Shown here: positions 31,086 to 41,749 of the stretch, piece by piece | Layout of the letters: each line of letters starts with the position of its first letter | Position numbering within the stretch: position 1 is the first letter of the stretch | DNA from: Symbiodinium kawagutii | Taxonomy: Eukaryota > Sar > Dinophyceae > Suessiales > Symbiodiniaceae | Length of the DNA stretch: 64,000 bases | Assembly (NCBI GenBank): GCA_009767595.1 | Contig: VSDK01024160.1 | Location: forward strand, 486,726-550,725 | Direction of reading: 5' to 3' | The notes under the pieces: generated by a model | The model's input: only the letters and a program-made list of their open reading frames with translations | Told to the model about the DNA's origin: nothing | Databases searched by the model: none | Position numbers and translations under genes: made by a program

Positions 31086-31354
31086 GTTTTCAGGATAATA
31101 GATACATCAATATTTTTTGATATTCTATTTTATAGCATCAATAATAAAATACATCGTTTTTGGGAGCATTTTTGGGGTTCTATGCTGCATTTCCGTTGAG
31201 CTTAGAGAAACGCCTCCAGCATGTGCCATGGCGTGACCCCTGAGTGCCATGCTACGGTAGCAGTGGTGGCTGAGCCAACGGCTCGCTCACCTCACAGGTC
31301 AGGGGGGTCCTTTCCAAGCAGATGAGTTTCAGAATGCAGGATATGTCGACTCAC

Positions 31355-31475
31355 CCAAGTGGCTATGAGTCAATATTGACCAACCAATAATGGGGAGGTT
31401 TAACCAACAAGTTCATAGGGAAAACAAGCTGGTGAATGATAGGGGAACCAGGGGTACGGGGTTTTGACCCACTCC
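31355..31475. mobile_element. Family D inverted-repeat element (reverse orientation)
   Basis: GTGGCTATGAGTCAATATTG at the left and GGGGTTTTGACCCACTCC at the right are inverted partners, with GGGGAACCAGGGGTACGGG inside. Confidence 0.65.
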
Positions 31476-31657
31476 CAAAGTTATAAGTTGTAGGTTATAG
31501 GGGATGTAAGGGTTGCAAAATACGCTTCTGGCCTTGGCAGCAGTAGTCTAAGGAGCTTGGGTGAGATATCGGCTGACCATATTTGGATAGTCATCAGACC
31601 CCAGTGCCATGACCTGCGCCATGACCAGTCCCCGGGAGTCCCCACCAGCGACTGCTC

Positions 31658-31732
31658 AGTATCTCAGCGGCAAACGCGCGGCATCCGGTGGGAAGCCAAA
31701 GGGATTTGCGGCATTGGTGCCATGGCCAAGCA
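31658..31732 (+). CDS. Short exon, unknown protein
   Basis: Around CCCCACCAG the frame reads ATAQYLSGKRAASGGKPKGF then AALVPWPSS. High GC3. The flanks are AT-rich. Confidence 0.4.
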
Positions 31733-31739
31733 GTAGGGA

Positions 31740-32515
31740 GTATCACTAGCAGATATCATTAGCTATCCGGCATGAACCTTTTTTTGCTGTTAGTTTTTGG
31801 CTTTGAATTCTTAACCATCAGAACTGTCGACCACGGTTTGCTATCGATGTTTAGCTTATATGAGCCAGAATTAAGTAGTTTTCAAACCACCGTCCGTAAC
31901 TATACGACGAACTCTTAGCTTTCAACAGGTACTATCCACTATCAGCTACTTCCACTTTTTCACCCAGACAAATTCTTATTTTTGGAGGCATTTGGAGAGG
32001 ACTGATGTCACACTATGGCGTTAAGTTGGATCTTTCACGAGTCCTATGTCATCCTTAATCAGTTTTTGTTTATGGGTTACACAAGTCCCATGTAAACCCA
32101 GCACAATGCAAATTAGTGACTAATTATATAGACTAATTTACCAACTATAACTATGATTACCAAAGTTCCATCATGAACAGTTGAAGAATCATAAGCATTA
32201 ATCATTGTTATTCACCATGATTCTTGACGATTGTTATCATTACCATTATATATCATTCTTAATTATTATCATCAATCGTGATCAATCATCATTGATTCAT
32301 GATAAATCCTTATAAACCATCATGGCAGCTCACATCCATCAACACACATAATGTAAATAATGTATCTATATAGGCAGGACTATATATTTTATTTATAGAA
32401 CGTTTTGTAAAAAAGAACATATCTAAATAAACAGTAAGTTTATACATATAACAATATATAATATACATATATCACATTAAGTTTATCCATCCATCCATCC
32501 CTCCTGCGCCCGGGC
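31740..32515. other. AT-rich non-coding stretch
   Basis: Includes TATATAATATACATATATCAC around 32450 and CCATCCATCC at 32488. No gene seen. Confidence 0.5.
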
Positions 32516-32530
32516 ATTCACCATCAACCG

Positions 32531-32637
32531 TTGTCAGTTGCCGTCCACCGCCGTCACGGGGCCCCGTGCACCTCCAGGCCCCGGGGCAGTGCACAGCGAG
32601 CAGTGCGCCCGGGGCCACGGCCAACGGGCCCCACGGT
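32531..32637 (+). CDS. GC-rich island, possible exon (frame undecided)
   Basis: About 75% GC among AT-rich DNA and ending CCCCACG|GTGAAT, a good + donor. Several frames are open on both strands (for example AVTGPRAPPGPGAVHSEQCA), so the product cannot be chosen. Confidence 0.3.
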
Positions 32638-32649
32638 GAATGATCAACC

Positions 32650-33772
32650 GCCAGGGGGATCTTTAGCTAACCATGGGGATCATTCACCTGGGTTGACAAC
32701 CAGGTGGTTATTAACCACTGGTGGTTTCATAACAGTTAGGGGTTAGTCTTTAGTTGTTAATCCAGTCAGTTGTTAGGAAACAACCAGGCTTAACAACTGA
32801 TTGGATTAAGAACTGACCATGGGGATCTTTTAGCCTTTTGTTGTGAAATTTATGAAACTTTCACTTTCACTAGCGGCTCTCTGAAGTGAAACCTTCATGG
32901 CCGAGGTTGTTATGAAACAACCAGGCTTAACAACTGACATGGATTAACAGCTTTACCATGTGATTCTTTGGGGATGAGCAACGGTGAAGATCTTTGACCT
33001 TGAAAATGTCACAAAGAAGTGGATACTGTTAGGATTCACATTGATTGTTTCATCACCCATGATCGCTGTTAGTAGTTGATCTAAGATGTTGAATCATGCA
33101 TAGAATATCGCCCATGATTGTTCAGGACGGCAGTGGGTCACTGCCGCATGTTTCGCTCATCCGAGTCTGTGAGCTGCTTAGGGGCCGTGATCATACACGA
33201 TGCCTGACATGATTTTGCAGCTGCTTATAGTTTGTGAGTTGCTACCCTCTGGCAAACTGACCTGGAAGCTGAAACTCACAATTTTTATAGCTAAAACCAA
33301 TATAAATAGTGGATTTTTTACTTCCAGGTTAGTTTGCTGGGTTGCTAAGTGGTTGCAGTTCTTGGAAGCAACGGGTGTGTTTCGGTCAAGTCCAAGCAGA
33401 GGGTGGCCAGCTGCTTGGCACAGCCACGAAGCTTCCCACGCTTCAGAATGGGTTGAAGCTGCCCAGCGCCTGCATGACTATCATGATTATCAATTTGATA
33501 TCATCAATTGATAGTAGTCATTGGCGAAGAGATTGGCAATTCCCGACTATTTTGATGATGATCAATTGTTCACAACTTTTCTGTCCTTTCGGGGTTGCCA
33601 TGTAGGAAATTTAATTACACATATCATCAATATAGAAGGCGATGGAGAGAGATATCATCAATATATTTCACTCAAACCTCTATAAAGATAGAATATTCAC
33701 CACTAGTCACTAGTAAATAACCATGATACAGTATCAATCACCATGATGCAGCAATATTGGATGTTTTACCAG
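32650..33772. other. Repeats and weak ORFs
   Basis: GGTTGTTATGAAACAACCAGGC and AACAACTGA-type repeats at 32700-32960. Around 33350-33480 two competing + frames (GQVQAEGGQLLGTATKLPTL and SPSRGWPAAWHSHEASHASE) may mark an exon. Confidence 0.35.
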
Positions 33773-33930
33773 CAAGACACCCGCTGCGCAAACCACCGGC
33801 AACATCTTTCCTTGGGCCGAGATCTGGCCCCGGCATCTGTGCTGAGGTGTATTCTCTTGAACCTGACGACGAGAGGCGCACCGCCACCGCCTTTAGGACA
33901 CGTGGATGTGCGGTGTTGTATCAACCCTGG
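33773..33930 (+). CDS. Exon, unknown protein
   Basis: Between GTTTTACCAG and CCCTGG|GTGATG the frame reads RHPLRKPPATSFLGPRSGPG, ICAEVYSLEPDDERRTATAF and RTRGCAVLYQPWV. It is highly natural and open across the whole exon. Confidence 0.6.
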
Positions 33931-34242
33931 GTGATGGTGATTCATGTTGGTTAGCACTGATGGGTAAACGCTGCTAGGGGCAGTCATACCCTCAGCTGCA
34001 CGTCCATGTGCTGCACTTGGTCAAGTTGCGTCAGATGGTGGAATGATCCATGACATGGTTTGGAAAACAAAGATCGACCGTTGATGATTGGCTTGTCATG
34101 GTTGATGATGGTGATGATGATGATGATGGTCAATGTTTTGCTTTCCTACATGTTCCACTTGGCAATGCTTGTAACGGAGGAGTGATTTCGTCAAGTGCAT
34201 GTATCAACTTCCATGCGTTGAAAGGCAGTTTCAGAACATGGG

Positions 34243-34512
34243 ATGTTCTCAAAACTTGCAGCCTCTGACTTTGTGCGCCATCCATGGAGCTTTGCTTGTT
34301 TGTTTCTGAGTTTTAACTTTGAACCGGTTTTTCTGCCATTCCGCTCCGGAAGCACATGGAAGCACCAAGCTTTGCCGGGGCAAGCCGTTGCCCCCAGCAG
34401 GGTCCGTCCCAGGAAGATGTGCCACGATCGGCGCACCTTCGAGGCTTTGACACAGCTCAGTTCCAGCAGGGATGTAGCGGGGATATTACCAAGCAACGAA
34501 TGGTTGAGCTAG
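34243..34512 (+). CDS. Candidate exon within an 89-codon frame
   Basis: The GC-rich part (34345-34480) reads STWKHQALPGQAVAPSRVRP then RKMCHDRRTFEALTQLSSSR. A minus ORF of 101 codons overlaps it, and another + frame (MEAPSFAGASRCPQQG) is also open, so the call is weak. Confidence 0.35.
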   Translation: MFSKLAASDFVRHPWSFACLFLSFNFEPVFLPFRSGSTWKHQALPGQAVAPSRVRPRKMCHDRRTFEALTQLSSSRDVAGILPSNEWLS

Positions 34513-34799
34513 CTGGTTGATGGGCAATGATAGGGGATCGCTTTGGGGAACATAACCCACAAACATAGGGGAAATGCCAACTATTTTCAGTACCAACTAA
34601 AGAACCCATGGTGTTTAATGATGATTGACCGTGGTTAAGACATGTTAATACCAGTACTATGTTCAGCGTGGGGATGTTGATAATATATCGAAAAGGACCG
34701 TTGATGATACTGTTATGATTGTTAGCCATTAATGTTAACATTGATGTGAATCTGAATTGCTGTCAATGACCAGCAAAAATGTGAACAACCATACATGTG

Positions 34800-34850
34800 G
34801 GCAGGGTGACCTGAAAGCGATGGAGAGAGAGAGAGGGAGAGAGATACATG
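34800..34850. repeat. GAGA microsatellite
   Basis: GGAGAGAGAGAGAGGGAGAG run. The surrounding 34513-35034 shows no gene. Confidence 0.7.
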
Positions 34851-35036
34851 TGACACATTCAATGTTACTGGTGTTGCTATTTTTCTTTGTCATTGAATCA
34901 TGAGCATTGATGGTTGTTACTCCCCAAAAGCCCTTTATCAGACATCATGCAGCCCGGATTCTCAAGTGCCACCACGATGTGCTAGGAGAAAACTATATAA
35001 TCACTTTAGATGGGGAAGCTAACCCTCAGCAGTGAG

Positions 35037-35175
35037 GGGTCCGAGTTCCGGGTGATCCACCTGACAAGGCAGATCTTTGTGAGGTTTTCGAGTGCATTGG
35101 GCCGGGGCCCTCAGGCACCGATTCCATGGTTGGATCGGTTGCTTCAAATGTGGAGTCTCGTGCTGACTACGAACA
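35037..35175 (+). CDS. Exon with GTAAGC donor, unknown protein
   Basis: The frame in phase with CA|GTAAGC reads GVRVPGDPPDKADLCEVFEC, IGPGPSGTDSMVGSVASNVE and SRADYE. The listed 79-codon frame over the same bases is less natural. The acceptor is probably CTCAGCAG or CAGTGAG near 35030-35036. Confidence 0.55.
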
Positions 35176-35949
35176 GTAAGCGGAGATGTGGGTATGGAAT
35201 GCTTGAAGGGCAACTAACTTTGGAGAATGAGGGGGTTCCAGTTCTATGAACTGCGGTTCTGATGGCTCTCACTGACCGTGCTGGAGTTTCAGAAAGCTGT
35301 TCCTACCATGACTATCCCAAATGGCAATGGGCAATTGTTCACTTCGAAAGCCGGATGCCTCTTGAGGGTGAAAGGTCCCTGATGCTAGATGAATCCTGTT
35401 GCTTCTCCTTGTAAACGACCTCCTGCTCAAAGATGGCTCAGGAATCGGTTACTATGTGGGGCCAAAGTGGAGGCCAACAGCTGCAGCATCCAAGTTCAGA
35501 AACTTTTAGGATCCTCGGTGGCCTGAGTGACTAATTCTTACATACAAGAAAAACATGGTGCTTGCTGTGTGCAAGATTGATTTGATATACCAACTGGATA
35601 AGACCTGGATGCAACAGGATAAGCATGTACATTCTTGACCTCAGCTCCTGCTTATTCATGGCTTTTTGTCAATGCCTATTTCAAGAAAACTTTCAATTCT
35701 GAAACCTTCGGAAGAAATTCAAAAAGCCAGGACTCCAAATTCTCGGATAGACCAACCCTCTAAGAGACTTTTGGTTTTTGAGGGGGGTTCCTCGCTTTCT
35801 AAAAGGTTTTTAGGGATTTGGTCCCCCAAGGGGTCGGTCTCTCGGACTTATCTTGGATTTGCCCATTTATCATTCCTGGGATCCAGATGAGCCAGTAGGG
35901 AGTAACTTCCAGGCCGTTGGCTTCTCCAAGCTATCCATCGGATTTCCAG

Positions 35950-36027
35950 GTGGAATACCCCAAGGGCATCGCCATCCGTGCCAACTCGGACGTGCCTGGT
36001 CTGCGAACAGACAGCCCTGGATGGTTT
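35950..36027 (+). CDS. Short exon, unknown protein
   Basis: After GGATTTCCAG the frame reads VEYPKGIAIRANSDVPGLRT then DSPGWF and meets TGA at 36028. A possible donor is GATG|GTTTTG just before. Confidence 0.5.
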
Positions 36028-36252
36028 TGAAAGGAGATTCCCATAGGCTGGGAGTCCTGCCTTGCATGATGGATACGCGTTCCCGCACACCGGGTGAATG
36101 AATTCAGCCATGGTCCCAACATATGCCCCGGGAATTGTATAGACTCCCCAAAGTTCTGGCACGTGCGGTTGCCTGAAAATAAAACTGCCCCCCGCCCCTC
36201 AACATTTGCGGACACGCAGCTGTGCGAGCGGCTTTCCCGGGTTGTTTTGATT

Positions 36253-36278
36253 NNNNNNNNNNNNNNNNNNNNNNNNNN
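36253..36278. other. Assembly gap (26 N)
   Basis: Run of N inside a possibly coding stretch (RLPENKTAPRPSTFADTQLC before it, QPGLINPWSGNVLVGNPFLW after it). Confidence 1.
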
Positions 36279-36429
36279 ATTGGATTTGTCCAGCCAGGAT
36301 TGATCAACCCCTGGAGTGGTAACGTTTTAGTAGGAAACCCGTTTCTCTGGGCACCCTGCAACAAACCAAAGGCTTACCCCTCACCATCTCTCCCAAAACT
36401 GTTGGCTGCTCAGCATACAGTCTAAGACA

Positions 36430-36573
36430 TTCGCCAGCTCTCCTTGGAGCAATTCGGGGTCGTGAAGCCACATTGGAAGAGAACAATGCACCCTTTTTAT
36501 CCCTTTTTGGATGCAACTTCCCCCGTGACCATCTCAGCCCCCCCGAAATACCAGAGGGGTCTTCCAGCAGATT
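36430..36573 (+). CDS. Exon, unknown protein
   Basis: The frame reads IRQLSLEQFGVVKPHWKRTM, HPFYPFLDATSPVTISAPPK and YQRGLPAD, then TGA. Natural composition. Boundaries unclear. Confidence 0.45.
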
Positions 36574-36611
36574 GACCGAGATCCCACCGTTCAAAGCATC
36601 CGGTCCTTCAG

Positions 36612-36689
36612 GTCTTGAGTGTCAAGAGCACGGACCACGTTGAGTGTCGGAAATGCGTCGGGGCACTGGGACAGCCATGCAGCTGGACG
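36612..36689 (+). CDS. Short Cys-containing exon
   Basis: After GGTCCTTCAG the frame reads VLSVKSTDHVECRKCVGALG then QPCSWT, with a CxxC. The GTTT repeat begins directly after. Confidence 0.45.
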
Positions 36690-36945
36690 TTTTGTTTGTT
36701 GTGTGGTGCTTGGTTCCTGGTTCCTGCTTGTTTATGGTTTGTTGTTTGTGGATGATTGTGAATGTTTGCGGTTTGTTGTTGTTTCTTTCTTGTTGGCGGT
36801 TTGCTGTGTTTGCTGTTTGTGGTGTTTGTGTGTTTGTTTGCTTGCTTGCTTGCTTGCCTGCTTGTTTGTTTGTTTGTTTGTTTGTTCGTTCGTTCGTTTG
36901 TTTGTTTGTCATGCTGTTGTTTGTGTATGTTTTTAGGAGCAGCAT
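36690..36945. repeat. GTTT and CTTG microsatellite
   Basis: GTTTGTTTG, CTTGCTTGC and GTTCGTTCG runs. The Cys/Phe/Val-rich or Lys/Gln/Thr-rich frames are repeat artefacts. Confidence 0.9.
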
Positions 36946-37280
36946 GCTCGCCCCAAGTGAAGCAACAACTAACAGCTAACTGGGCATAAGTCAAGTCAAA
37001 AAAATGATACAGCTCATATATGCCAATCATGGTGTCAATCATTTTGGATCCACAGGTGTAGTGCATGAAATTCGTACCCTTTTCTAGTGGTGAGTCAGTC
37101 ACTCAGCTTGCTCATAGACAGTGCATTTCGGCACGAGCTAAATCTCTCTTGCGATTTTTGAATCAAGAGAATGACTTGTAGTAACCAAGGTTGGATGGAG
37201 AATAGAATGGGTTCGGAAATATACTCATTAAGTTAATTTGAAACCATTACTGAATAGTTAAGTTTGCTAAAGTTCTGGAT

Positions 37281-37673
37281 TTAGTTACAGGTGGCTCTTG
37301 GAGCTGCCATCAACACCTGCCCCATCGAAGCGTAGGGCAAGAGCCCACATCCATGGTGCCTGGCAAAGCTCAGCTTCTTAGCAGACTGATGGTGTTTCAT
37401 AGGCTCCAACGGTGGCTGGTCGAACCATCGCTGCGGCCTGTCCGTTGTGAGATGCCCATCATCAGCTAAGATTGCTGAAGATCTCCATGGGTTGCGTCCA
37501 AGCCCATGTGATTCGGGCTGTTTGGCCCCCGAGATCTCCCAACGCATTTGGTCACTCTGCTTTCTGCTACAGAGTTGCTTTACCAGTTCTGTCACTCTGT
37601 AAAACATTAATGAACCATTCGGTAACCAATGATTAACCATTCGGTAACCAATGATTAACCATTCGGTAACCAA
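37281..37673 (-). CDS. Unassigned minus-strand ORF
   Basis: The GC-richer half reads QMRWEISGAKQPESHGLGRN, PWRSSAILADDGHLTTDRPQ and RWFDQPPLEPMKHHQSAKKL. The N-terminal part lies in the tandem array and is not real. Possibly a minus exon or an old transposon. Family unknown. Confidence 0.35.
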   Translation of the reverse strand: MVTEWLIIGYRMVNHWLPNGSLMFYRVTELVKQLCSRKQSDQMRWEISGAKQPESHGLGRNPWRSSAILADDGHLTTDRPQRWFDQPPLEPMKHHQSAKKLSFARHHGCGLLPYASMGQVLMAAPRATCN

Positions 37674-38160
37674 TGATTAACCATTCGGTAACCAATGATT
37701 AACCATTCGGTAACCAATGATTAACCATTCGGTAACCAATGATTAACCATTCGGTAACCAATGATTAACCATTCGGGAACCAATGATTAACCATTCGGGA
37801 ACCAATGATTAACCATTCGGGAACCAATGATTAACCATTCGGTAACCAATGATTAACCATTCGGTAACCAATGATTAACCATTCGGTAACCAATGATTAA
37901 CCATTCGGTAACCAATGATTAACCATTCGGTAACCAATGATTAACCATTCGGGAACCAATGATAACCCATTGGGTAACCAATGATTAACCATTCGGTAAC
38001 CAATGATTAACCATTCGGTAACCAATGATTAACCATTCGGGAACCAATGATTAACCATTCGGTAACCAATGATTAACCATTCGATTCAGTAACCAATGTT
38101 TAACCATTCAGTCACCAATGTTTAACCATTCAGTTACCAATGTTTACCCATTCAGTCAAC
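37607..38160. repeat. 22-bp tandem array, about 25 units
   Basis: Unit ATTAACCATTCGGTAACCAATG. Most copies are identical. A subset in two blocks has CGGGAACC instead of CGGTAACC, and the last units drift to CAGTCACCAATG. Contains the palindrome GGTAACC. There are no spacers of varying sequence, so it is a minisatellite. Confidence 0.95.
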
Positions 38161-38198
38161 ATTGATGAACCCTGAATTATCAGTTTCTTGGTACATTT

Positions 38199-38331
38199 GA
38201 AGCGCCTGTCGGCCTACTGGTGCTGCAAGCGCTTCCGGCCTGCTGCTGAGGCCCCTCCGCAGTTGTTGCGCTCCATCCCGCTGCGCTTCATCACCGAGCA
38301 GAGTGCCGCACTGACTGGGGCGGGAGGTTGA
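38199..38331 (+). CDS. Terminal exon, unknown protein
   Basis: The frame reads RLSAYWCCKRFRPAAEAPPQ, LLRSIPLRFITEQSAALTGA and GG, then TGA at 38329-38331, with very high GC3. The acceptor is probably ATTTGAAG. It lies just after the 22-bp array. Confidence 0.55.
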
Positions 38332-38358
38332 GATGTCGCAGCAACGAGAACAGGACTG

Positions 38359-38441
38359 GTTGGTGGTTTCCCTAGTAGTTATTAACAATTGGTTGGTTTG
38401 GTTGACTCATATTTTTCATGGGGGTCGAAACCACCAACCAG
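38359..38441. mobile_element. Introner-like element, family B (83 bp, compact)
   Basis: GTTGGTGGTTTCCCTAGTAG at the left, GGGTCGAAACCACCAACCAG at the right. Begins GT, ends AG. A short CAACAG-rich tract follows (38442-38570). Confidence 0.75.
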
Positions 38442-38764
38442 AAGAACAACAACAGCAACAGCAGCGACCAACAACCACCAAACCAACCACCAACCGTAAC
38501 AACCAACACCAACAACACCTGCAAACAACATTGACCATCAGCAACAGCAACAACCATCAATAGGGAGCACAACCGACCTAACTGAATGGAATATGGCTCG
38601 AATATTGAATGATTATGGGGGCTATTCAGCATCTACTGGTGGCCTTAGCGAGCCTCTTGGAGAAGGCAATGGGAAAAACCACCAGCAGGATGACCCTATA
38701 AGGTAGCTGAAGTAAGCCTGCTGTGAACCCTGGTAGCTGAACTATATTGAAATATGAGGTAGCT

Positions 38765-39480
38765 GAACTAACCTCCTACGGTTATGGACGGTTAATATAG
38801 CTTATCACTCCTACAACCCCTATGAGCCTGGTTATAATGAGCTGGTTATAGGAGTTATAAGCTACATCCATTGGAGATAGCTGGTTACAAGGATCCATAT
38901 GGCAGTGGGTCAAAACCCCGTACCTCCCTTGTTCCCCCATCATCAACCATTGTTTTCCCCATGATGGTTGGTCACTATCCCCAGAAAATTGTTTTTTTTA
39001 ATATTGACCCATAGCCATATGGTTAATAGCTCCTCCTATGGTGATTATTTTCCCTGGTGACTATTCACAAATGGTTGGTTGACTTGCGCATATTTTTCAT
39101 GACGGGCTGGTTCAGCCACCAACCAGTTAATGATCATCATTAGCCATTATGGCCATTATCAACCACATAATATATAGCCATTAGTAACCACTACTAACCA
39201 TGGATTATAGGGGTTGCAACCACCAACCAACTAACCTCCTTTGGTTCATGTAGCTTAAAACTCCCATAACCCCTATGAGCCTGGTTATCAGGAGCTGGTT
39301 CTAGTAGTTATAAGCTCCATTGGAGATAGCTGGCTATAAGCATCCATATGACAGTGGTTAAAACCCTGTACCCCTGGTTCCCCCATTATCAACCATTGTT
39401 TTCCCTATGATGGTTGGTTATTATCCCTAGAAAATTGGTTGATTGATATTGACCCATAGCCATATGGTTAATAGCTCCTA
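38765..39480. repeat. Two-copy direct duplication, about 460 bp apart, each with a family D element
   Basis: AACTAACCTCCTACGG at 38768 recurs as AACTAACCTCCTTTGG at 39230. Both continue through CCTATGAGCCTGGTTAT, CATTGGAGATAGCTGG and a family D copy (38895-39022 and 39343-39467), whose ends CCATATGGCAGTGGGTCAA and TTGACCCATAGCCATATGG are near-perfect inverted repeats. A family B right half (to 39126) lies between. Confidence 0.75.
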
Positions 39481-39566
39481 TGGTGATTATTTTCCCTTGT
39501 GATTATTCAAAAAAGGTTAATAGCTCCTCCTATGGTGACAGCTGCTTGGGAACCAGCTGTAAGCAG

Positions 39567-39653
39567 CCAGATGGCCTCTTGGAGTTCGCTTGGTCGCAGC
39601 CCGTGGCCTTCGCCGATCTGGGTGGGGGGCCGACGGGAACCCGGGCAGCCAGG
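39567..39653 (+). CDS. Short exon, unknown protein
   Basis: After CTGTAAGCAG the frame reads PDGLLEFAWSQPVAFADLGG then GPTGTRAARG with high GC3 among repeats. The donor is not clear. Confidence 0.45.
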
Positions 39654-39659
39654 GGTGAA

Positions 39660-40560
39660 AAACGGCCAGGAGTTGTAGTGGGTCATGATGGTTACCTAGT
39701 GGTGGTTAATGATGACTAGTAGTAGTTAGAGCGGTTCATATTTTTTTTAGTTATAGTAGTTATACATGTGTTTTTTTTCAGTTAGTTATAGTGGATCATG
39801 GGTGACTAGTGCTTACCTGCGGAGTGAATGATGGTTTACAACTATCATGATGCATGTGGTGCATAGTTAATGATTTCCTTAATTCACTATATATTTGCTC
39901 AATTGATGATAATCAATGATGGTTGATATTGGTACAAAAAGGTTATTGATGTTCATAAGGGTTACAGTAATGAGGTGAAGGTTTGGAGCGTCCAGTGGCG
40001 ACTGGTAATAATGGCTGATAGGCAGGAAATTAATTCGAAGATAAATGTAGCATGGATCTTTGAAGATATGAAATCATGATGATGGTGGTGCAGGGTCAAC
40101 TTGGTGATGGTACTGCCCACCTTTTGGCAACGGAAGATCCATAATGATAAATCGACTGAAGTAACCAGTCATTGATAATTCGAGGTAAATCATCGGCATT
40201 CAGAGACTATTTTTGCAACATCATTAGTTTCAATTTAAGATGAGGAGACAGGCGTAGTAGGTTATAGTGCAGCACGGGATGGATGTTTCATAGGTCCCTT
40301 TACTTGTAGGATGTGCCGTAGCAATTTCAACTTTTGAACCCTAATTTCTTGACTCATTAAGCTTTCACACAACTTGCATCCAATTGCATGATGGGCATAC
40401 CTGGCTGCATTGCTCCCAAACTAACCGGCATCTAAAATGGGGGGAATCAATAGCTTTGAACCGGGACACGGTGAGCCACAACCATATCTATCTATTTGTA
40501 TGAGCCACAATTTTTATTGTTGTTTGGTTACGCAATGGATCTCAGAAACCTTCCTTACAG
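39660..40560. other. Non-coding stretch
   Basis: GTTAGTTATAGT repeats, T8 runs and ATGATGGT phrases. No exon seen. Confidence 0.45.
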
Positions 40561-40696
40561 GCGGTCACAAGGACAAGATGAAGAAGTTCAGCGTCTGTCA
40601 TGCGTCCACGCCCGGCCGGCCAGTTTCGGAAAGGTTTCAAGGAAGAGCAAGCCATGGAACATCAGCAATCGTGTTCCCAGATTGGTAGTCCTCCAG
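40561..40696 (+). CDS. Exon, unknown protein
   Basis: Between CCTTCCTTACAG and CTCCAG|GTGTCT the frame open across both sites reads RSQGQDEEVQRLSCVHARPA, SFGKVSRKSKPWNISNRVPR and LVVLQ. A second frame (GGHKDKMKKFSVCHASTPGR) stops at TAG before the donor. Confidence 0.5.
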
Positions 40697-41007
40697 GTGT
40701 CTTTAAAAACCGAGGAAGCCCAACAGTGCTTGGATAAGCATACTTCAAGTGTATATATATACATGTATATTTCTGTGTCCGAGTATTTTTTAGAAAATAC
40801 AATTGAATAGATATGGTCAAGGCGGTTTTGGGTGTGCGAGATTGCAGAGGTTAGGGCCTCTCAACTGTCCATTTGTCAATAGATATGACAAATATACTAC
40901 ATATCAACATATCAATTGCGATACCATCAACAAATCAACAAATCAACAGCAACAAATCCATAGGAACCATGGACACTTATGTTGTTGACTGCTGGTTGCT
41001 GTTGATG

Positions 41008-41199
41008 GTTGATGCTGCCGTAGCGGATGGGCATGCACCACCGGCAAGCTGGGGACACGCGGATGGTCATGCCCCACCGGCAAGCTGGACACACCGGCGC
41101 CAGGCGTGGCATGTTGTGTCCGCTGAAAGACGTGGCCGTGGGGCCTGGTTTCGTGGGGGGAAACCAGTGGCACGTTGGACCTTCCAAACTGACATGGAG
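41008..41199 (+). CDS. Exon with an internal duplicated DGHAPPASW unit
   Basis: The frame reads ADGHAPPASWGHADGHAPPA, SWTHRRQAWHVVSAERRGRG and AWFRGGKPVARWTFQTDM, ending CATGGAG|GTACC. The HADGHAPPASW unit is a recent 33-base tandem duplication. A minus frame is also open. Family unknown. Confidence 0.45.
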
Positions 41200-41220
41200 G
41201 TACCAAGGCCATATGCTATA

Positions 41221-41390
41221 ACCGGTTGGTGGCTTTAAACCATGGTTAATAATGATTGATAATAGGGGATAATAACCAACACTGGGGGTGGGCTACCACT
41301 TCAAGGACCTCGGGATAATAACCAACAATGATATGGTTAAACAACTGCTGGTTGGTGGCTTTAAACATTTTTTCCCCAGTGTTCATATGT
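41221..41390. mobile_element. Family B/C element cut by the spliced-leader insertion
   Basis: GGTTGGTGGCTTTAAACCATG at 41225, GATAATAGGGGATAATAACC twice, then an inner CTGGTTGGTGGCTTTAAACA with TTTTTTCCCCAGTG. The expected right half (ATTCACAAATGGTTGGTTGAC) is missing. Sequence beginning with the SL motif follows instead. Confidence 0.55.
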
Positions 41391-41409
41391 GTAGCCATTT
41401 TGGCTCAAG
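41391..41409 (+). other. Dinoflagellate spliced-leader relict
   Basis: GTAGCCATTTTGGCTCAAG is identical to the last 19 bases of the 22-base dinoflagellate SL. It is followed by CGCGATTGCG and not by a GT donor, so this is not an SL RNA gene. It looks like the 5' end of a retroposed, trans-spliced mRNA. Confidence 0.9.
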
Positions 41410-41575
41410 CGCGATTGCGCCACGGGTGGGCTGAACCGTGATCATTTTGCTGGGAAACCATTGATTTTGAGGGTACAATTATTTTGGCACGTGCCCATAT
41501 GATGGCTGGGGAGCCATTGGCGTTTAGCAGTGGTTCGTGGATGTTCATGGATGATTCTTGTCCATATGAATGATA
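41410..41575 (+). pseudogene. Possible retroposed mRNA body after the SL relict
   Basis: Downstream of the SL motif is 5'-UTR-like sequence and then ATG 41503, with MAGEPLAFSSGSWMFMDDSC ending at TGA near 41575. The 3' end and any poly(A) tail are not identifiable. CTTGTCCATATGA (41560) weakly resembles AGTGTTCATATGT just before the SL motif and could be a decayed target-site duplication. Confidence 0.35.
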
Positions 41576-41749
41576 AGCATCAACAAACCATTTAAGATGG
41601 CTACACCGCTACACCTGGTTCAAAAGTCATTCCCAGAATTGGCTCCATCCAAGAGGCGCATTGCTGGGTCCCTAATTTCTATTTCTTTCTTGAGTTTAGC
41701 GGCTGTAGCCGATAAAAACCATGAATGCCTGTTAATCTTTAAATAACCC

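Noticed and set aside
36608..37102. KQTNERTNKQ-type ORFs and the Cys/Phe/Val-rich + ORFs
   Set aside because: GTTT/CTTG microsatellite read in both directions.
37607..38160. CRISPR-like array
   Set aside because: Units are contiguous 22-mers without unique spacers, in a eukaryotic genome.
41391..41430. SL RNA gene
   Set aside because: No GT donor or SL RNA intron after CAAG; the next bases are CGCGATTGCG.
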